Shown here: piece by piece, positions 1 through 9,821 of the stretch | Layout: each line of letters begins with the position of its first letter | Position numbering within the stretch: position 1 is the stretch's first letter | Source: Citrobacter sp. Awk 4 | GTDB taxonomy: Bacteria > Pseudomonadota > Gammaproteobacteria > Enterobacterales > Enterobacteriaceae | Assembly: GCF_028069725.1 (NCBI RefSeq) | Contig: NZ_JANEWG010000009.1 | Location: 54,313-118,312, forward strand | Reading direction: 5' to 3' | Length of the DNA: 64,000 nucleotides | Translations under genes and position numbers: made by a program | The notes under the pieces: model-generated | Seen by the model: only the letters and a program-made list of their open reading frames with translations | The model's database searches: none | Told to the model about the DNA's origin: nothing

Positions 1-48
1 TCGACGGAACATCGTCTTACGAACAAAATAACCTGCGAGAGATTAACA

Positions 49-309
49 ATGAAAACGATCAAATATGCTGTTGCCGCTATCGCTCTGTCTGGACTGTCAT
101 TTGGCGTATTCGCTGCCGAACCGGTGACGGCCGCTCAGGCACAAAACATGAATAAAATCGGTGTGGTTTCTGCTGAAGGAGCCACCACTCTGGATGGACT
201 GGAAGCGAAACTGGCTGAGAAAGCCGCTGCTGCTGGCGCAAGCAGCTATAGCATTACCTCCGCATACAGCAACAACAAAATGAGCGGTACTGCGGTTATC
301 TACAAATAA
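49..309 (+). CDS. ybiJ: YbiJ, small secreted DUF1471-family protein
   Basis: Encodes 86 aa. Residues 1-22 form a typical signal peptide (basic start, hydrophobic core, cleavage after VFA), so the mature protein is periplasmic. The mature part has the DUF1471 (YhcN/BhsA/McbA) look: a KIGVVSAEGA strand near residue 36, an AEKAAAAGASSYSI helix-strand, and a terminal tyrosine-lysine. Members of this family are stress-induced small periplasmic proteins linked to biofilm and stress responses; the role of YbiJ itself is not defined. It is monocistronic, with a strong hairpin-plus-T-run terminator 65 bp downstream. In E. coli ybiC lies between ybiB and ybiJ; it is absent here. Confidence 0.93.
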   Translation: MKTIKYAVAAIALSGLSFGVFAAEPVTAAQAQNMNKIGVVSAEGATTLDGLEAKLAEKAAAAGASSYSITSAYSNNKMSGTAVIYK

Positions 310-374
310 TTTTCTGTCTGTATGCCTACAGACGCCCTGCACCAACCCTCATAGACCTGTGTTACCCTTTGTTT

Positions 375-404
375 GCCCGTCCGCCACTGGACGGGCTTTT
401 TTTT
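375..404 (+). terminator. Rho-independent terminator of ybiJ
   Basis: Eight-base stem GCCCGTCC/GGACGGGC with a six-base loop, followed by eight T residues. It ends ybiJ transcription and also separates it from ybiB, which ends on the opposite strand just beyond. Confidence 0.9.
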
Positions 405-415
405 GCCTGAATCCG

Positions 416-1384
416 TTAAAAACTCTGACCGACGCGCGCCAGACCTTCGGTCAGCGTTTCAACCTCGCCCGTTGCCACCAGACAGCAAGCCATCTGAATT
501 TTTAACGAGTCGGGAACCGGTTCGCTTCCCGCCAGACAACGCTCAATCCAACGCGCCGTGGTTTCAGGATCTTTCGCGGCAGGGAGTGGGACCGGCTCTT
601 CAGGCATCTCGCGTTGACGATCCTGGAGCACCTGCACTCCACGCTTATCGATCAAGCTAATTTGCGGGCAGCGTTGCGGATTGGCATACACTTCCCCCTC
701 GGTGCCATGCATCAGCAAACTGCGACCGCCAATGTCACCAAAAAATTTCGCCACACGCGGGACGTATTCCGGATGCGAAACGCTGGCAAGACGTAAGGCC
801 GCGTCTTCTGCAAACGGCGTCGCCAGCTTCGCCAGCGTGTGCGCACTGTTACGCACCCCCATTCGCCAGCGCATCGCCAGCTGTTTTTCCAGCGGCGGGC
901 ACAGTGTGCCGACAGGAATAAACACCGGCTGGTGCCCGTCGAGTTTTGCCTGCGCCTGACCGGCATGCAGGGTCGGCGTAATTCCCATCATTTCAAAAAT
1001 GGTTTCGGTCAATACGCGGGTCGGATCTTCGCTCACCCCGTGAACCACCACCGGGAAGCCCAGTTTACGCAGCAGAATAGCCAGCAGCGGCGTCAGGTTT
1101 GCCTGCTTACGCGCGCCGTTATAACTGGGGATCACGATAGGCATGGGTTTTGCCACCGGCGGCGTCAGACGAAGAGTGTGCTTCTGCATCGCTTCATAGA
1201 AGCCCAGCATCTCGGCCACGCCCTCGCCTTTAATGCGCAGCGCAATCAGTACGCCGCCCATTTCCAGGTCAGGAACGTCACCGTTTAACATATGGGTATA
1301 CAGACCGCGTGCGGTATCCTGGTCCAGGTCACGGGCATGATTTTTACCTCGCCCAACCTCTTTGATGATTTTGCGGTAATCCAT
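416..1384 (-). CDS. ybiB: YbiB, TrpD2-type DNA-binding protein
   Basis: Encodes 322 aa of the anthranilate phosphoribosyltransferase-like (TrpD2) fold. The start MDYRKIIKEV is chosen because AAGGAG lies 7 bases upstream; an in-frame ATG-less extension to 1414 has no such site. The phosphoribosyl-binding glycine loop of true TrpD is not seen; the equivalent stretch reads IPSYNGARKQ, which fits the view that YbiB is not a transferase. E. coli YbiB is known to bind nucleic acids without sequence preference and to be SOS-induced. It follows dinG with a gap of 31 bp and so is probably co-transcribed from the LexA-controlled dinG promoter. Confidence 0.93.
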   Translation of the reverse strand: MDYRKIIKEVGRGKNHARDLDQDTARGLYTHMLNGDVPDLEMGGVLIALRIKGEGVAEMLGFYEAMQKHTLRLTPPVAKPMPIVIPSYNGARKQANLTPLLAILLRKLGFPVVVHGVSEDPTRVLTETIFEMMGITPTLHAGQAQAKLDGHQPVFIPVGTLCPPLEKQLAMRWRMGVRNSAHTLAKLATPFAEDAALRLASVSHPEYVPRVAKFFGDIGGRSLLMHGTEGEVYANPQRCPQISLIDKRGVQVLQDRQREMPEEPVPLPAAKDPETTARWIERCLAGSEPVPDSLKIQMACCLVATGEVETLTEGLARVGQSF

Positions 1385-1415
1385 CGAAAACTCCTTGCGG
1401 GGTGCGCACACCACA

Positions 1416-3560
1416 TTAGCGCCGTCTGCGGCGAGTCGTTTTTGCTTTTGTTTTTACTATAACGTCTGGCACGACAGGTTGCTCTATTGGAAAAATGGGT
1501 AACGCATTCAGTAAACGCTTCCCGTAATTTTTGGTCAACAGACGCTTGTCGTAAATCACCACTTCCCCCCAGCAGCCGTGGCTACGGATTAATCGCCCCA
1601 CCTGTTGGATCAAATTAAACGACGCACTGGGCAAACTCTGCACTTCAAAGGGATAACGATTCAGGCTTTTCAGCCACTCCCCTTCGGTGATGACCACCGG
1701 ACTGTCGATAGGCGGGAAAGCAATTTTGTGAATATGAACCTGGGTGAGTAAGTCGCCTTTCAGATCCAACCCTTCCGCAAAGGATTGCAGACCCACCAAC
1801 ACGCTGCGTTCGCCATTTTCCACCCGCTTGCGATGCAACTCCACCAACCGGTATCGCGGCTGATCGCCCTGAACTAACAACAGCAGACGTAAGTCCGTGA
1901 CATGCTCAAGAAACCGTTGCATCGCCCTGCCGCTGGCGAACAGTACCAGCATGCCGTGGTGCTTTTTGCTCTCAAGCGCCTGCCGAAAATAGGCCGCCAT
2001 CTCCGCAATATGCTGCTCTTCGTTGTCTATTGACGGCTCATACTGCATCTGCGGTATGACGATTTTCCCCTGTTCAACATGGTTGAATGGCGAGTCGAGG
2101 GCCACGAAACGGTCGCCCGCTTTCTCCTTCAGTCCGCTCATCTCCTGCAAGCGAGAGAAACTGTTCAGCGACCGTAGCGTGGCTGATGTCACCACAATGT
2201 GCGGCACGCTACGCCAGAGCAGCCTTTCCAGCTGATCGCTAACGCGGATCCCGACGCAGTGAAACCAGACATGCATCTGCCCGTCGCGCACCTCGCGGGT
2301 GGTCCATTTGGATACCGGCGCACCGGACGCCTGCGCCAGCGACGCCAGACGCCACAGCTTGCTTTGCGCTTCGAACATGCCCAACGCGCGGTTCATCTGC
2401 AAAATCACCCGGTGCAGACGTACGATGTCGTGGGTCCCGGTTTTTTCGCTGAGATCGTTGAGAAACAGTTCCGCCAGCCCACGCAACATTTCGGTGAGTT
2501 TCGCCAGCCGCTGGCAAATTTCCATCACCTCTGCGGGCAATTCGCCCATGGCGAAGCGATGCTCCGCCTCCTGGGTGGCGGGCATGTAAAGATTCAGAAT
2601 CGCGTTCAGCGAGGCAATCAGTTCGTACAACTCTTCGCAGTGCGCGTTCAGACGCTCGGGGTTAGCCAGCGGCGGCGCGGTTTTTGGCCGAAATTGTTCC
2701 AGACAGGTCGCAACCAGTTTGGTAAACAGATCGAGTTGCAGGCGATACCAGGGCGCCGTGATTTCAGCACTCATTTCCAGCGCATCGCGCGCAACATCGG
2801 GCAGATGATGCCCTTCATCCAGCACCAGCAGCAGATTTTTCGGGTCCGGTAAGACCGCTTCGCTCTCCATTGCCGCCATCACCAGCGCATGGTTTGCCAC
2901 CACCACTTCGGCTTCCTGAATCTCACGGCGCGCCACAAAGAACGGACATTCGCGGTAATAGTGGCAGTTACGGTTGAGGCAACTGGCTTTGTCGGTGCTC
3001 AGACGCTGCCACAATGAATCATCAATGGCGATATCGGTATGATCGCGTAAACCATCCCACTTGTAGCTGTCCAAATCGCCCTTCAGCCGGGCACAGCGCT
3101 TTTGCTCTTCCTGAGTGTTCGGTGTGAGTTCGTCGTCAAGAAACGCCAGCAGATCCTGTTGGTTAGGTTCGGTGCTGGCCAACGCCGCCAGATTGCGCGG
3201 GCACACATATCGCCCGCGTCCAAATGCGGCGGTAAAACGGAGATCAGGGATAATTTTTCGCAGCAGGGGAAGGTCTTTGCTGTAAATCTGATCCTGCAAG
3301 GCGACGTTGGCGGTACTCACCACCAGCGTTTTTTGTTCTTCGCGGGCGATAGCGATACCCGGGATCAGGTACGAGAGGGTTTTCCCGACGCCGGTCGGCG
3401 CTTCAATCGCCAGATGCCGTCCGTCTTCCCCGGCCAGTGTTTTAGCGACATCAGCAATCATCTGCCGCTGCGGCGCACGGGGAATAAAGTCGGGGATCTG
3501 TTCCTGAAGCGCCTTATACCAGGCAGCAATTTGCGCTTTTAGCGCAGCCGTCAATGCCAT
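1416..3560 (-). CDS. dinG: ATP-dependent DNA helicase DinG
   Basis: Encodes 714 aa (about the E. coli length). It is an XPD/FANCJ-like superfamily 2 helicase, moving 5' to 3' and unwinding R-loops, D-loops and forked DNA. Walker A is APTGVGKT at residues 54-61; the DEGH box is at 248-251. The four cysteines that hold the 4Fe-4S cluster are visible at residues 120, 194, 199 and 205. The C-terminus is a basic tail (TRRRRR). A LexA box lies 15 bp upstream of the ATG, so the gene is SOS-induced. ybiB follows in the same direction. The E. coli neighbour ybiA, between rhlE and dinG, is missing. Confidence 0.97.
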   Translation of the reverse strand: MALTAALKAQIAAWYKALQEQIPDFIPRAPQRQMIADVAKTLAGEDGRHLAIEAPTGVGKTLSYLIPGIAIAREEQKTLVVSTANVALQDQIYSKDLPLLRKIIPDLRFTAAFGRGRYVCPRNLAALASTEPNQQDLLAFLDDELTPNTQEEQKRCARLKGDLDSYKWDGLRDHTDIAIDDSLWQRLSTDKASCLNRNCHYYRECPFFVARREIQEAEVVVANHALVMAAMESEAVLPDPKNLLLVLDEGHHLPDVARDALEMSAEITAPWYRLQLDLFTKLVATCLEQFRPKTAPPLANPERLNAHCEELYELIASLNAILNLYMPATQEAEHRFAMGELPAEVMEICQRLAKLTEMLRGLAELFLNDLSEKTGTHDIVRLHRVILQMNRALGMFEAQSKLWRLASLAQASGAPVSKWTTREVRDGQMHVWFHCVGIRVSDQLERLLWRSVPHIVVTSATLRSLNSFSRLQEMSGLKEKAGDRFVALDSPFNHVEQGKIVIPQMQYEPSIDNEEQHIAEMAAYFRQALESKKHHGMLVLFASGRAMQRFLEHVTDLRLLLLVQGDQPRYRLVELHRKRVENGERSVLVGLQSFAEGLDLKGDLLTQVHIHKIAFPPIDSPVVITEGEWLKSLNRYPFEVQSLPSASFNLIQQVGRLIRSHGCWGEVVIYDKRLLTKNYGKRLLNALPIFPIEQPVVPDVIVKTKAKTTRRRRR

Positions 3561-3574
3561 GAGAAAACCTGAAA

Positions 3575-3594
3575 TACTGTATAAACAGCCACTA
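3575..3594 (-). promoter_or_regulatory. LexA (SOS) box of dinG
   Basis: Twenty-base site reading TAGTGGCTGTTTATACAGTA on the coding strand. The right half (ATACAGTA) is canonical; the left half has GTG in place of CTG. E. coli dinG is also known for a non-canonical left half. It lies just upstream of the dinG start. Confidence 0.85.
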
Positions 3595-3620
3595 TTGTGG
3601 CACTTTCCTGAACGGGTCGC

Positions 3621-3650
3621 AAAAAGAAAAACCCGACCATTTGGTCGGGC
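3621..3650 (-). terminator. Rho-independent terminator of rhlE
   Basis: Stem CCCGACC/GGTCGGG with a four-base loop; on the minus strand it is followed by a T-rich run interrupted by one C. It lies 16 bp after the rhlE stop. Confidence 0.88.
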
Positions 3651-3665
3651 TTCCCGTTGACTGGA

Positions 3666-5057
3666 TTATTCTGCCGACGTCAGTCGGCGCGGGCGGCGTG
3701 GCGGGCGCGGTTTATCACCTGCCGGTTTCGCATCACCGAGTCGGCGTGAAGGTTTGGCCGCGGATTTTGGCGCCCCGCCTTCAGAACGACGCGGTTGTTG
3801 CTGACCACGGCCTGCTCCACCCTGACCTTGCCCCTGTGAAGAGCGGCCACGACCGCCGCCGTTGCCGTTACCACCACGCTGCTGGCGACCATTTTGAATC
3901 GGCTCCGCTTTAATGGAAGGGTCCGGCTCATAGCCCGGCAGCGCGATACGCGGGATCTCTTTTTTCAGCAGCTTTTCGATGTCACGCAGCAGCTTGTGTT
4001 CATCCACACAGACCAGCGACAGCGCTTCACCGGTTGCCGCAGCACGCCCGGTACGACCGATGCGGTGGACGTAATCTTCCGGTACGTTCGGCAATTCATA
4101 GTTCACCACGTGCGGCAGCTCTTCAATGTCCAGGCCACGCGCCGCGATATCCGTGGCGACCAGCACCCGAATGTCGCCGGATTTAAAATCAGCCAGCGCA
4201 CGCGTACGCGCCCCTTGCGATTTATTGCCGTGGATGGCCGCGCTACGAATGCCGTCTTTATTCAACTGCTCCGCCAGATGGTTGGCGCCATGTTTGGTGC
4301 GGGTGAAGACCAGCACCTGTTGCCAGTTACCCTGACCAATCATCTGCGAAAGCAGTTCACGTTTGCGTTTCTTATCAACAAAATGGACGTGCTGTGTTAC
4401 CTGATCGGAGGCGGTGTTACGTCGCGCAACTTCGATTTCCAGCGGATTACGCAGCAATTTTTCAGCAAGCGCTTTGATGTCGTCGGAGAAGGTTGCGGAG
4501 AACAGCAGGTTTTGACGCTTCGGCGGCAATTTCGCCAATACGCGACGAATGTCGTGGATAAAGCCCATATCCAGCATGCGGTCAGCTTCATCCAGCACCA
4601 GAATTTCAATCTGATCCAGTTTAACGGCGTTTTGATGTTCCAGATCGAGCAAACGGCCAGGGGTCGCCACCAGCACGTCTACGCCGCCACGCAGTTTCAT
4701 CATCTGCGGGTTGATGCTGACCCCACCGAAGACCACCAGCGAGCGAATGTTCAGGTATTTGCTGTAATCCCGCACGTTCTCGCCAATTTGCGCGGCCAGT
4801 TCGCGGGTTGGGGTCAAAATCAACGCACGTACCGGGCGACGCCCCTTAGCATGAGGTTGATTGGAAATAAGATGCTGCAACAGCGGCAGCGTAAAGCCCG
4901 CTGTCTTACCCGTACCCGTTTGCGCACTGGCCATCAGGTCGCGGCCTTGCAGCACCGCAGGGATCGCCTGCTGCTGGATAGGGGTGGGTTCACGGTAGCC
5001 CTGCTCTGCAACGGCGCGCAAAATATCAGGATTTAAACCCAGGGAATCAAAAGACAT
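3666..5057 (-). CDS. rhlE: ATP-dependent RNA helicase RhlE
   Basis: Encodes 463 aa, a little longer than E. coli RhlE. A DEAD-box helicase acting in ribosome assembly and RNA turnover. Visible motifs: AQTGTGKT (Walker A, 45-52), DEAD (156-159), SAT (187-189), and HRIGRTGR in the second RecA domain. From about residue 385 the protein becomes a disordered Gly/Gln/Arg-rich tail, which is the usual variable RNA-binding extension and explains the length difference. It is divergent from cecR, and the shared 229-bp gap holds a 20-bp palindrome; in E. coli CecR is reported to bind there and control rhlE as well as its own operon. Confidence 0.96.
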   Translation of the reverse strand: MSFDSLGLNPDILRAVAEQGYREPTPIQQQAIPAVLQGRDLMASAQTGTGKTAGFTLPLLQHLISNQPHAKGRRPVRALILTPTRELAAQIGENVRDYSKYLNIRSLVVFGGVSINPQMMKLRGGVDVLVATPGRLLDLEHQNAVKLDQIEILVLDEADRMLDMGFIHDIRRVLAKLPPKRQNLLFSATFSDDIKALAEKLLRNPLEIEVARRNTASDQVTQHVHFVDKKRKRELLSQMIGQGNWQQVLVFTRTKHGANHLAEQLNKDGIRSAAIHGNKSQGARTRALADFKSGDIRVLVATDIAARGLDIEELPHVVNYELPNVPEDYVHRIGRTGRAAATGEALSLVCVDEHKLLRDIEKLLKKEIPRIALPGYEPDPSIKAEPIQNGRQQRGGNGNGGGRGRSSQGQGQGGAGRGQQQPRRSEGGAPKSAAKPSRRLGDAKPAGDKPRPPRRPRRLTSAE

Positions 5058-5251
5058 AACTACTCCGAACCGCCCCGACCGTTCCCGGTGTAGTTTTCAG
5101 GGAGATACACGCAAAAGAGATGACAAAAACCACAATGTCATGAAGGGGCGGAGTGTAGCAGTTTTTGTGACGTACCGCATAAATTATCCCGGAGCATACA
5201 GAAAACAAAATAAAGCCCCTGACTGGACAAGCGGAAAAATCAGTCATAATG

Positions 5252-5271
5252 TTAATCAATCGATTGATTAA
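5252..5271. promoter_or_regulatory. CecR operator candidate (perfect palindrome)
   Basis: The 20 bases TTAATCAATCGATTGATTAA equal their own reverse complement. The site sits 15 bp before the cecR ATG and upstream of divergent rhlE. TetR-family regulators bind such palindromes, and CecR is known in E. coli to act on both genes; the assignment to CecR is an inference from position. Confidence 0.8.
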
Positions 5272-5286
5272 TACTTAGGTCACGCC

Positions 5287-5964
5287 ATGAATACTTCGAC
5301 CATGACGACCAAAGGTGAGCAGGCAAAGAGCCAGTTGATTGCCGCTGCCCTTGCGCAGTTCGGTGAATATGGCCTGCATGCCACCACCCGGGATATCGCC
5401 GCACAGGCCGGGCAGAATATCGCCGCCATTACCTACTATTTTGGCTCAAAAGATGACCTCTACCTTGCCTGCGCCCAGTGGATTGCCGACTTTATTGGCG
5501 GGCAGTTTCGTCCCCACGCCGAGGAGGCGGAACAGCTCTTCGCCCAGCCGCAGCCCGATCGCGATGCAATGCGCGAGCTGATTCTGCGCGCGTGTAAGAA
5601 CATGATTATGCTGTTAACGCAGGAAGACACGGTGAATCTCAGTAAATTCATCTCGCGCGAACAGCTCTCGCCAACGGCGGCCTATCTACTGATACACAAT
5701 CAGGTGATCGCCCCACTGCATACCCATCTCACAAGGCTGATTGCGGCCTATACCGGCAGTGATGCCGACGATACACAAACCATTTTGCACACCCACGCTC
5801 TGTTAGGTGAAGTTCTGGCGTTTCGTCTGGGAAAGGAAACGATCCTCAAGCGCACGGGCTGGTCGCAATTTGATGAGGAAAAAACCGCGCTGATTTACCA
5901 GACGATCACCTGTCATATCGATCTCATTCTGCAAGGTTTAACGCAAAGGAGTCTGGACTCATGA
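5287..5964 (+). CDS. cecR: CecR (YbiH), TetR-family repressor
   Basis: Encodes 225 aa. The N-terminal TetR helix-turn-helix is clear (about residues 14-60: [16 protein letters not shown], then [11 protein letters not shown] and [12 protein letters not shown]). The rest is a C-terminal ligand/dimer domain. In E. coli CecR affects sensitivity to cefoperazone and chloramphenicol by controlling the ybhGFSR exporter genes and rhlE. The stop overlaps the ybhG start (ATGA), so cecR is the first gene of a cecR-ybhG-ybhF-ybhS-ybhR operon. A perfect palindrome directly upstream suggests self-control. Confidence 0.95.
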   Translation: MNTSTMTTKGEQAKSQLIAAALAQFGEYGLHATTRDIAAQAGQNIAAITYYFGSKDDLYLACAQWIADFIGGQFRPHAEEAEQLFAQPQPDRDAMRELILRACKNMIMLLTQEDTVNLSKFISREQLSPTAAYLLIHNQVIAPLHTHLTRLIAAYTGSDADDTQTILHTHALLGEVLAFRLGKETILKRTGWSQFDEEKTALIYQTITCHIDLILQGLTQRSLDS

Positions 5965-6956
5965 AGAAACCCGTCGTTATCGGACTGGCCGTGGCGGTGA
6001 TTGTTGCCGTGATTGCCGGTGGAACGTGGTGGTACCAAAGTCGTCAGGATAACGGGCTGACGCTGTATGGCAATGTGGATATTCGCACCGTCAATTTAAG
6101 CTTTCGCGTCGGCGGCCGACTCTCTTCACTGGCAGTTGATGAAGGTGATGCCATCACCTCCGGGCAGGTGCTGGGCACGCTCGATAAAGCGCCCTATGAA
6201 AACGCATTAATGCAGGCCAAAGCGGGCGTCTCAGTTGCACAGGCACAGTATGACCTGATGCTGGCAGGCTATCGCGATGAAGAGATAGCCCAGGCCGCCG
6301 CCGCCGTAAAACAGGCGCAGGCCGCCTTTGACTATGCGCAGAACTTTTACCATCGCCAGCAGGGATTGTGGAAAAGCCGCACTATTTCCGCCAACGATCT
6401 GGAAAACGCCCGTTCATCCCGTGACCAGGCACAGGCAACGCTGAAATCGGCGCAGGACAAACTGAGTCAGTACCGCACCGGTAACCGCCAACAGGATATC
6501 GCCCAGGCGAAAGCCAGCCTTGAACAGGCGCAGGCGCAACTGGCGCAAGCCGAACTCAATTTGCAGGATACCGCACTGGTCGCCCCCTCTGACGGGACGC
6601 TGTTAACCCGCGCCGTGGAGCCGGGCAGTATGTTGAATGCCGGCGGCACGGTTCTCACCCTCTCGCTGACGCGTCCAGTCTGGGTTCGCGCTTACGTCGA
6701 TGAGCGCAACCTGAGCCGGGTACCGCCTGGACGGGAGATTTTGCTCTATACCGATGGTCGTCCCGATAAGCCTTATCACGGCAAAATCGGCTTTGTCTCG
6801 CCGACCGCAGAATTCACCCCGAAAACTGTCGAGACCCCGGACCTGCGGACCGATCTGGTCTATCGCCTGCGCATTGTGGTAACGGACGCCGATGATGCGC
6901 TACGCCAGGGGATGCCTGTAACGCTGAAGTTCGGTGACGAGGCGCGGCATGAATGA
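5961..6956 (+). CDS. ybhG: YbhG, membrane-fusion subunit of the YbhGFSR exporter
   Basis: Encodes 331 aa of the HlyD/EmrA membrane-fusion type. One N-terminal membrane anchor (residues 5-22), then a biotinyl-lipoyl-like half ([14 protein letters not shown]), a long Ala/Gln-rich coiled-coil hairpin (about 75-205), the second lipoyl half ([18 protein letters not shown]) and a beta-barrel domain. It would bridge the inner-membrane ABC exporter to an outer-membrane channel, with TolC the likely partner. The start overlaps the cecR stop; the end overlaps ybhF by 8 bp, so translation of the operon is coupled. Confidence 0.95.
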   Translation: MKKPVVIGLAVAVIVAVIAGGTWWYQSRQDNGLTLYGNVDIRTVNLSFRVGGRLSSLAVDEGDAITSGQVLGTLDKAPYENALMQAKAGVSVAQAQYDLMLAGYRDEEIAQAAAAVKQAQAAFDYAQNFYHRQQGLWKSRTISANDLENARSSRDQAQATLKSAQDKLSQYRTGNRQQDIAQAKASLEQAQAQLAQAELNLQDTALVAPSDGTLLTRAVEPGSMLNAGGTVLTLSLTRPVWVRAYVDERNLSRVPPGREILLYTDGRPDKPYHGKIGFVSPTAEFTPKTVETPDLRTDLVYRLRIVVTDADDALRQGMPVTLKFGDEARHE

Positions 6957-8685
6957 CGCCGTCATTACGCTAAACGGACTGGTTAAACGCTTTGCGGGAA
7001 TGGAAAAGTGCGCCGTGGCGCCGCTCGACTGCACGATTCACGCGGGCTATGTCACGGGGTTGGTTGGGCCGGACGGTGCCGGGAAAACCACCCTGATGCG
7101 AATGCTGGCGGGGTTACTGAAGCCTGACGGCGGCCAGGCTTCGGTGATTGGTTTTGATCCGATTCGCGACGACAGCGCGCTGCATGCCGTGCTCGGTTAT
7201 ATGCCGCAAAAATTTGGCCTCTATGAAGATTTGACCGTCATGGAGAACCTGAACCTCTATGCCGATCTGCGCAGCGTCACCGGCGAGGCGAGGAAAAAAA
7301 CCTTTGCGCGTCTGCTGGAATTCACCTCGCTCGGCCCGTTTACCGAAAGGCTCGCCGGTAAGCTCTCCGGTGGGATGAAACAGAAACTGGGGCTGGCCTG
7401 TACGCTGGTCGGCGAGCCAAAAGTTTTGTTGCTGGATGAACCTGGCGTCGGCGTGGACCCAATTTCACGGCGCGAGCTGTGGCAGATGGTGCATGAACTG
7501 GCGGGCGACGGAATGCTGATCCTGTGGAGCACCTCGTATCTCGATGAAGCCGAACAGTGTCGCGACGTGCTGCTGATGAACGAAGGTGAACTTCTCTATC
7601 AGGGCGAACCGACGGCACTGACGCAAACCATGGCGGGCCGCAGTTTCTTAATCAGCAGTCCACAGATCAACAACCGCAAGCTGTTGCAACAGGCGTTAAA
7701 ACTGCCGCAGGTCAGCGATGGCATGATTCAGGGGAAATCCGTTCGTCTGATCCTGAAAAAAGGGGCCACGGCGGACGATATTCGCCGCGGTAATGGGATG
7801 CCGGAAATCGCGATTGATGAAACTCAGCCTCGCTTTGAAGATGCGTTTATTGACCTGCTCGGCGGGGCGGGTACATCAGAATCCCCGCTGGGCGCGATCC
7901 TGCATACGGTGGAGGGAACGCCCGGCGAGACGGTGATAGAAGCAAAGCAACTGACCAAAAAGTTTGGTGATTTTGCCGCGACCGACCAGGTGAATTTTGC
8001 CGTCAAGCGCGGGGAGATTTTTGGCCTGCTCGGACCCAATGGCGCGGGGAAATCCACCACCTTTAAAATGATGTGCGGTCTGCTGGTGCCGACCTCTGGT
8101 AAAGCGCTGGTCCTGGATATGGATCTGAAAGTCAGCTCGGGCAAAGCGCGTCAGCATCTGGGCTATATGGCGCAAAAATTCTCCCTCTACGGCAACCTGA
8201 CGGTGGAGCAGAACCTGCGTTTCTTCTCCGGTGTCTACGGCCTGCGGGGGCGCGCGCAAAACGAAAAAATTGCGCGGATGAGCGAAGCATTTGGTCTGAA
8301 AAGCATTGCGTCGCATGCCACTGACGAACTGCCTCTGGGGTTTAAACAGCGCCTGGCGCTGGCCTGCTCGCTGATGCACGAACCGGATATTCTCTTTCTT
8401 GATGAACCGACCTCAGGCGTAGATCCCCTCACCCGCCGCGAATTTTGGCTGCATATCAATAGCATGGTCGAAAAAGGTGTGACGGTCATGGTCACCACTC
8501 ACTTTATGGATGAAGCGGAATATTGCGACCGTATTGGGCTGGTGTATCGCGGGAAGTTGATCGCCAGCGGCACCCCGGATGATCTAAAAGCGCAGACCGC
8601 CGACAACGACACGCCGGACCCGACGATGGAGCACGCCTTTATCACGCTCATTCACGAATGGGATAAGGAGCATACGCATGATTAA
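6949..8685 (+). CDS. ybhF: YbhF, double ABC ATPase of the YbhFSR exporter
   Basis: Encodes 578 aa with two fused ABC-2 type ATPase domains. First half: GPDGAGKT (40-47), [18 protein letters not shown]. Second half: GPNGAGKS (about 361), [11 protein letters not shown] and the H-loop TTHFMDEA; its signature reads LPLGFKQ rather than LSGGxxQ, and the first half has TSYLDEA without the H-loop histidine. The two sites are therefore complementary and unequal. The start at 6949 gives the E. coli-type N-terminus MNDAVITL. E. coli YbhFSR is reported to export drugs and to act in sodium/lithium-proton exchange. It overlaps ybhS by 8 bp. Confidence 0.96.
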   Translation: MNDAVITLNGLVKRFAGMEKCAVAPLDCTIHAGYVTGLVGPDGAGKTTLMRMLAGLLKPDGGQASVIGFDPIRDDSALHAVLGYMPQKFGLYEDLTVMENLNLYADLRSVTGEARKKTFARLLEFTSLGPFTERLAGKLSGGMKQKLGLACTLVGEPKVLLLDEPGVGVDPISRRELWQMVHELAGDGMLILWSTSYLDEAEQCRDVLLMNEGELLYQGEPTALTQTMAGRSFLISSPQINNRKLLQQALKLPQVSDGMIQGKSVRLILKKGATADDIRRGNGMPEIAIDETQPRFEDAFIDLLGGAGTSESPLGAILHTVEGTPGETVIEAKQLTKKFGDFAATDQVNFAVKRGEIFGLLGPNGAGKSTTFKMMCGLLVPTSGKALVLDMDLKVSSGKARQHLGYMAQKFSLYGNLTVEQNLRFFSGVYGLRGRAQNEKIARMSEAFGLKSIASHATDELPLGFKQRLALACSLMHEPDILFLDEPTSGVDPLTRREFWLHINSMVEKGVTVMVTTHFMDEAEYCDRIGLVYRGKLIASGTPDDLKAQTADNDTPDPTMEHAFITLIHEWDKEHTHD

Positions 8686-9811
8686 CACCGTACTCTCCTG
8701 GCGCCGGGTGCGCGCCCTGTGCGTCAAAGAAACGCGCCAGATCGTTCGCGATCCCAGTAGCTGGCTGATTGCGGTGGTGATCCCCCTGCTGTTGCTGTTT
8801 ATTTTTGGCTACGGCATCAACCTCGATTCCAGCAAACTGCGGGTGGGGATCCTGCTTGAGCAGCAGAGTGAAGAGGCGCTCGACTTTACGCACACCATGA
8901 CGGGCTCACCCTACATCGACGCCACCATCAGCGATAATCGTCATGAGCTTATCGAAAAGATGCAGGCCGGGCGCATTCGCGGTCTGGTGGTGATCCCGGT
9001 CGATTTCGCCCAGCAAATGGCGCGAGTCAATGATACCGCCCCGATTCAGGTGATCACTGACGGCAGCGAGCCGAACACCGCCAATTTTGTACAAGGCTAT
9101 GTCGAGGGGATCTGGCAGATCTGGCAAATGCAGCGGGCGGAGGATCGCGGAGAAGAATTTAAACCGTTGATTGACGTACAGACCCGCTATTGGTTTAACC
9201 CTGCCGCCATCAGCCAGCATTTTATTATCCCGGGGGCAATCACCATCATTATGACGGTGATCGGCGCCATCCTCACTTCACTTGTGATCGCGCGCGAATG
9301 GGAACGCGGCACCATGGAAGCGCTACTTTCCACCGAAGTCACCCGCGTTGAATTGCTCCTGTGTAAGCTGATCCCTTATTACTTCCTCGGGATGCTGGCA
9401 ATGCTGCTGTGTATGCTGGTCTCGGTGTTTATTCTCGGCGTACCCTATCGCGGTTCGCTATTGATCCTGTTTTTTATCACCAGCCTGTTTTTACTCAGCA
9501 CACTGGGGATGGGATTACTCATCTCGACCATTACCCGTAACCAGTTTAACGCCGCCCAGGTGGCATTGAACGCCGCCTTTTTGCCTTCGATTATGCTGTC
9601 GGGGTTTATCTTCCAGATCGACAGCATGCCCGCGGTGATCCGCGCAGTGACGTACATCATTCCGGCGCGCTATTTCGTCAGTACCCTGCAAAGCCTGTTT
9701 CTGGCCGGTAATATCCCGGTGGTGCTGATGATCAACGTCCTGTTTTTAATCGCGTCGGCAGTCATGTTTATTGGTCTGACGTGGCTCAAAACCAAACGTC
9801 GGCTGGATTAG
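8678..9811 (+). CDS. ybhS: YbhS, ABC-2 permease subunit
   Basis: Encodes 377 aa. An ABC-2 family permease with one N-terminal membrane helix (about 28-46), a large extracytoplasmic domain, and five more helices in the C-terminal half, including the conserved [16 protein letters not shown] amphipathic stretch before the transporter core. Forms the membrane channel with YbhR, powered by YbhF. Start overlaps ybhF by 8 bp; ybhR follows after 10 bp with its own AGGGAGAAGAG ribosome site. Confidence 0.95.
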   Translation: MINTVLSWRRVRALCVKETRQIVRDPSSWLIAVVIPLLLLFIFGYGINLDSSKLRVGILLEQQSEEALDFTHTMTGSPYIDATISDNRHELIEKMQAGRIRGLVVIPVDFAQQMARVNDTAPIQVITDGSEPNTANFVQGYVEGIWQIWQMQRAEDRGEEFKPLIDVQTRYWFNPAAISQHFIIPGAITIIMTVIGAILTSLVIAREWERGTMEALLSTEVTRVELLLCKLIPYYFLGMLAMLLCMLVSVFILGVPYRGSLLILFFITSLFLLSTLGMGLLISTITRNQFNAAQVALNAAFLPSIMLSGFIFQIDSMPAVIRAVTYIIPARYFVSTLQSLFLAGNIPVVLMINVLFLIASAVMFIGLTWLKTKRRLD

Positions 9812-9821
9812 GGAGAAGAGC

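Noticed and set aside
3894..5036. 380-codon open frame antisense to rhlE
   Set aside because: It is a shadow of rhlE codon usage; the translation has no domain pattern and no ribosome site, and rhlE is unmistakable.
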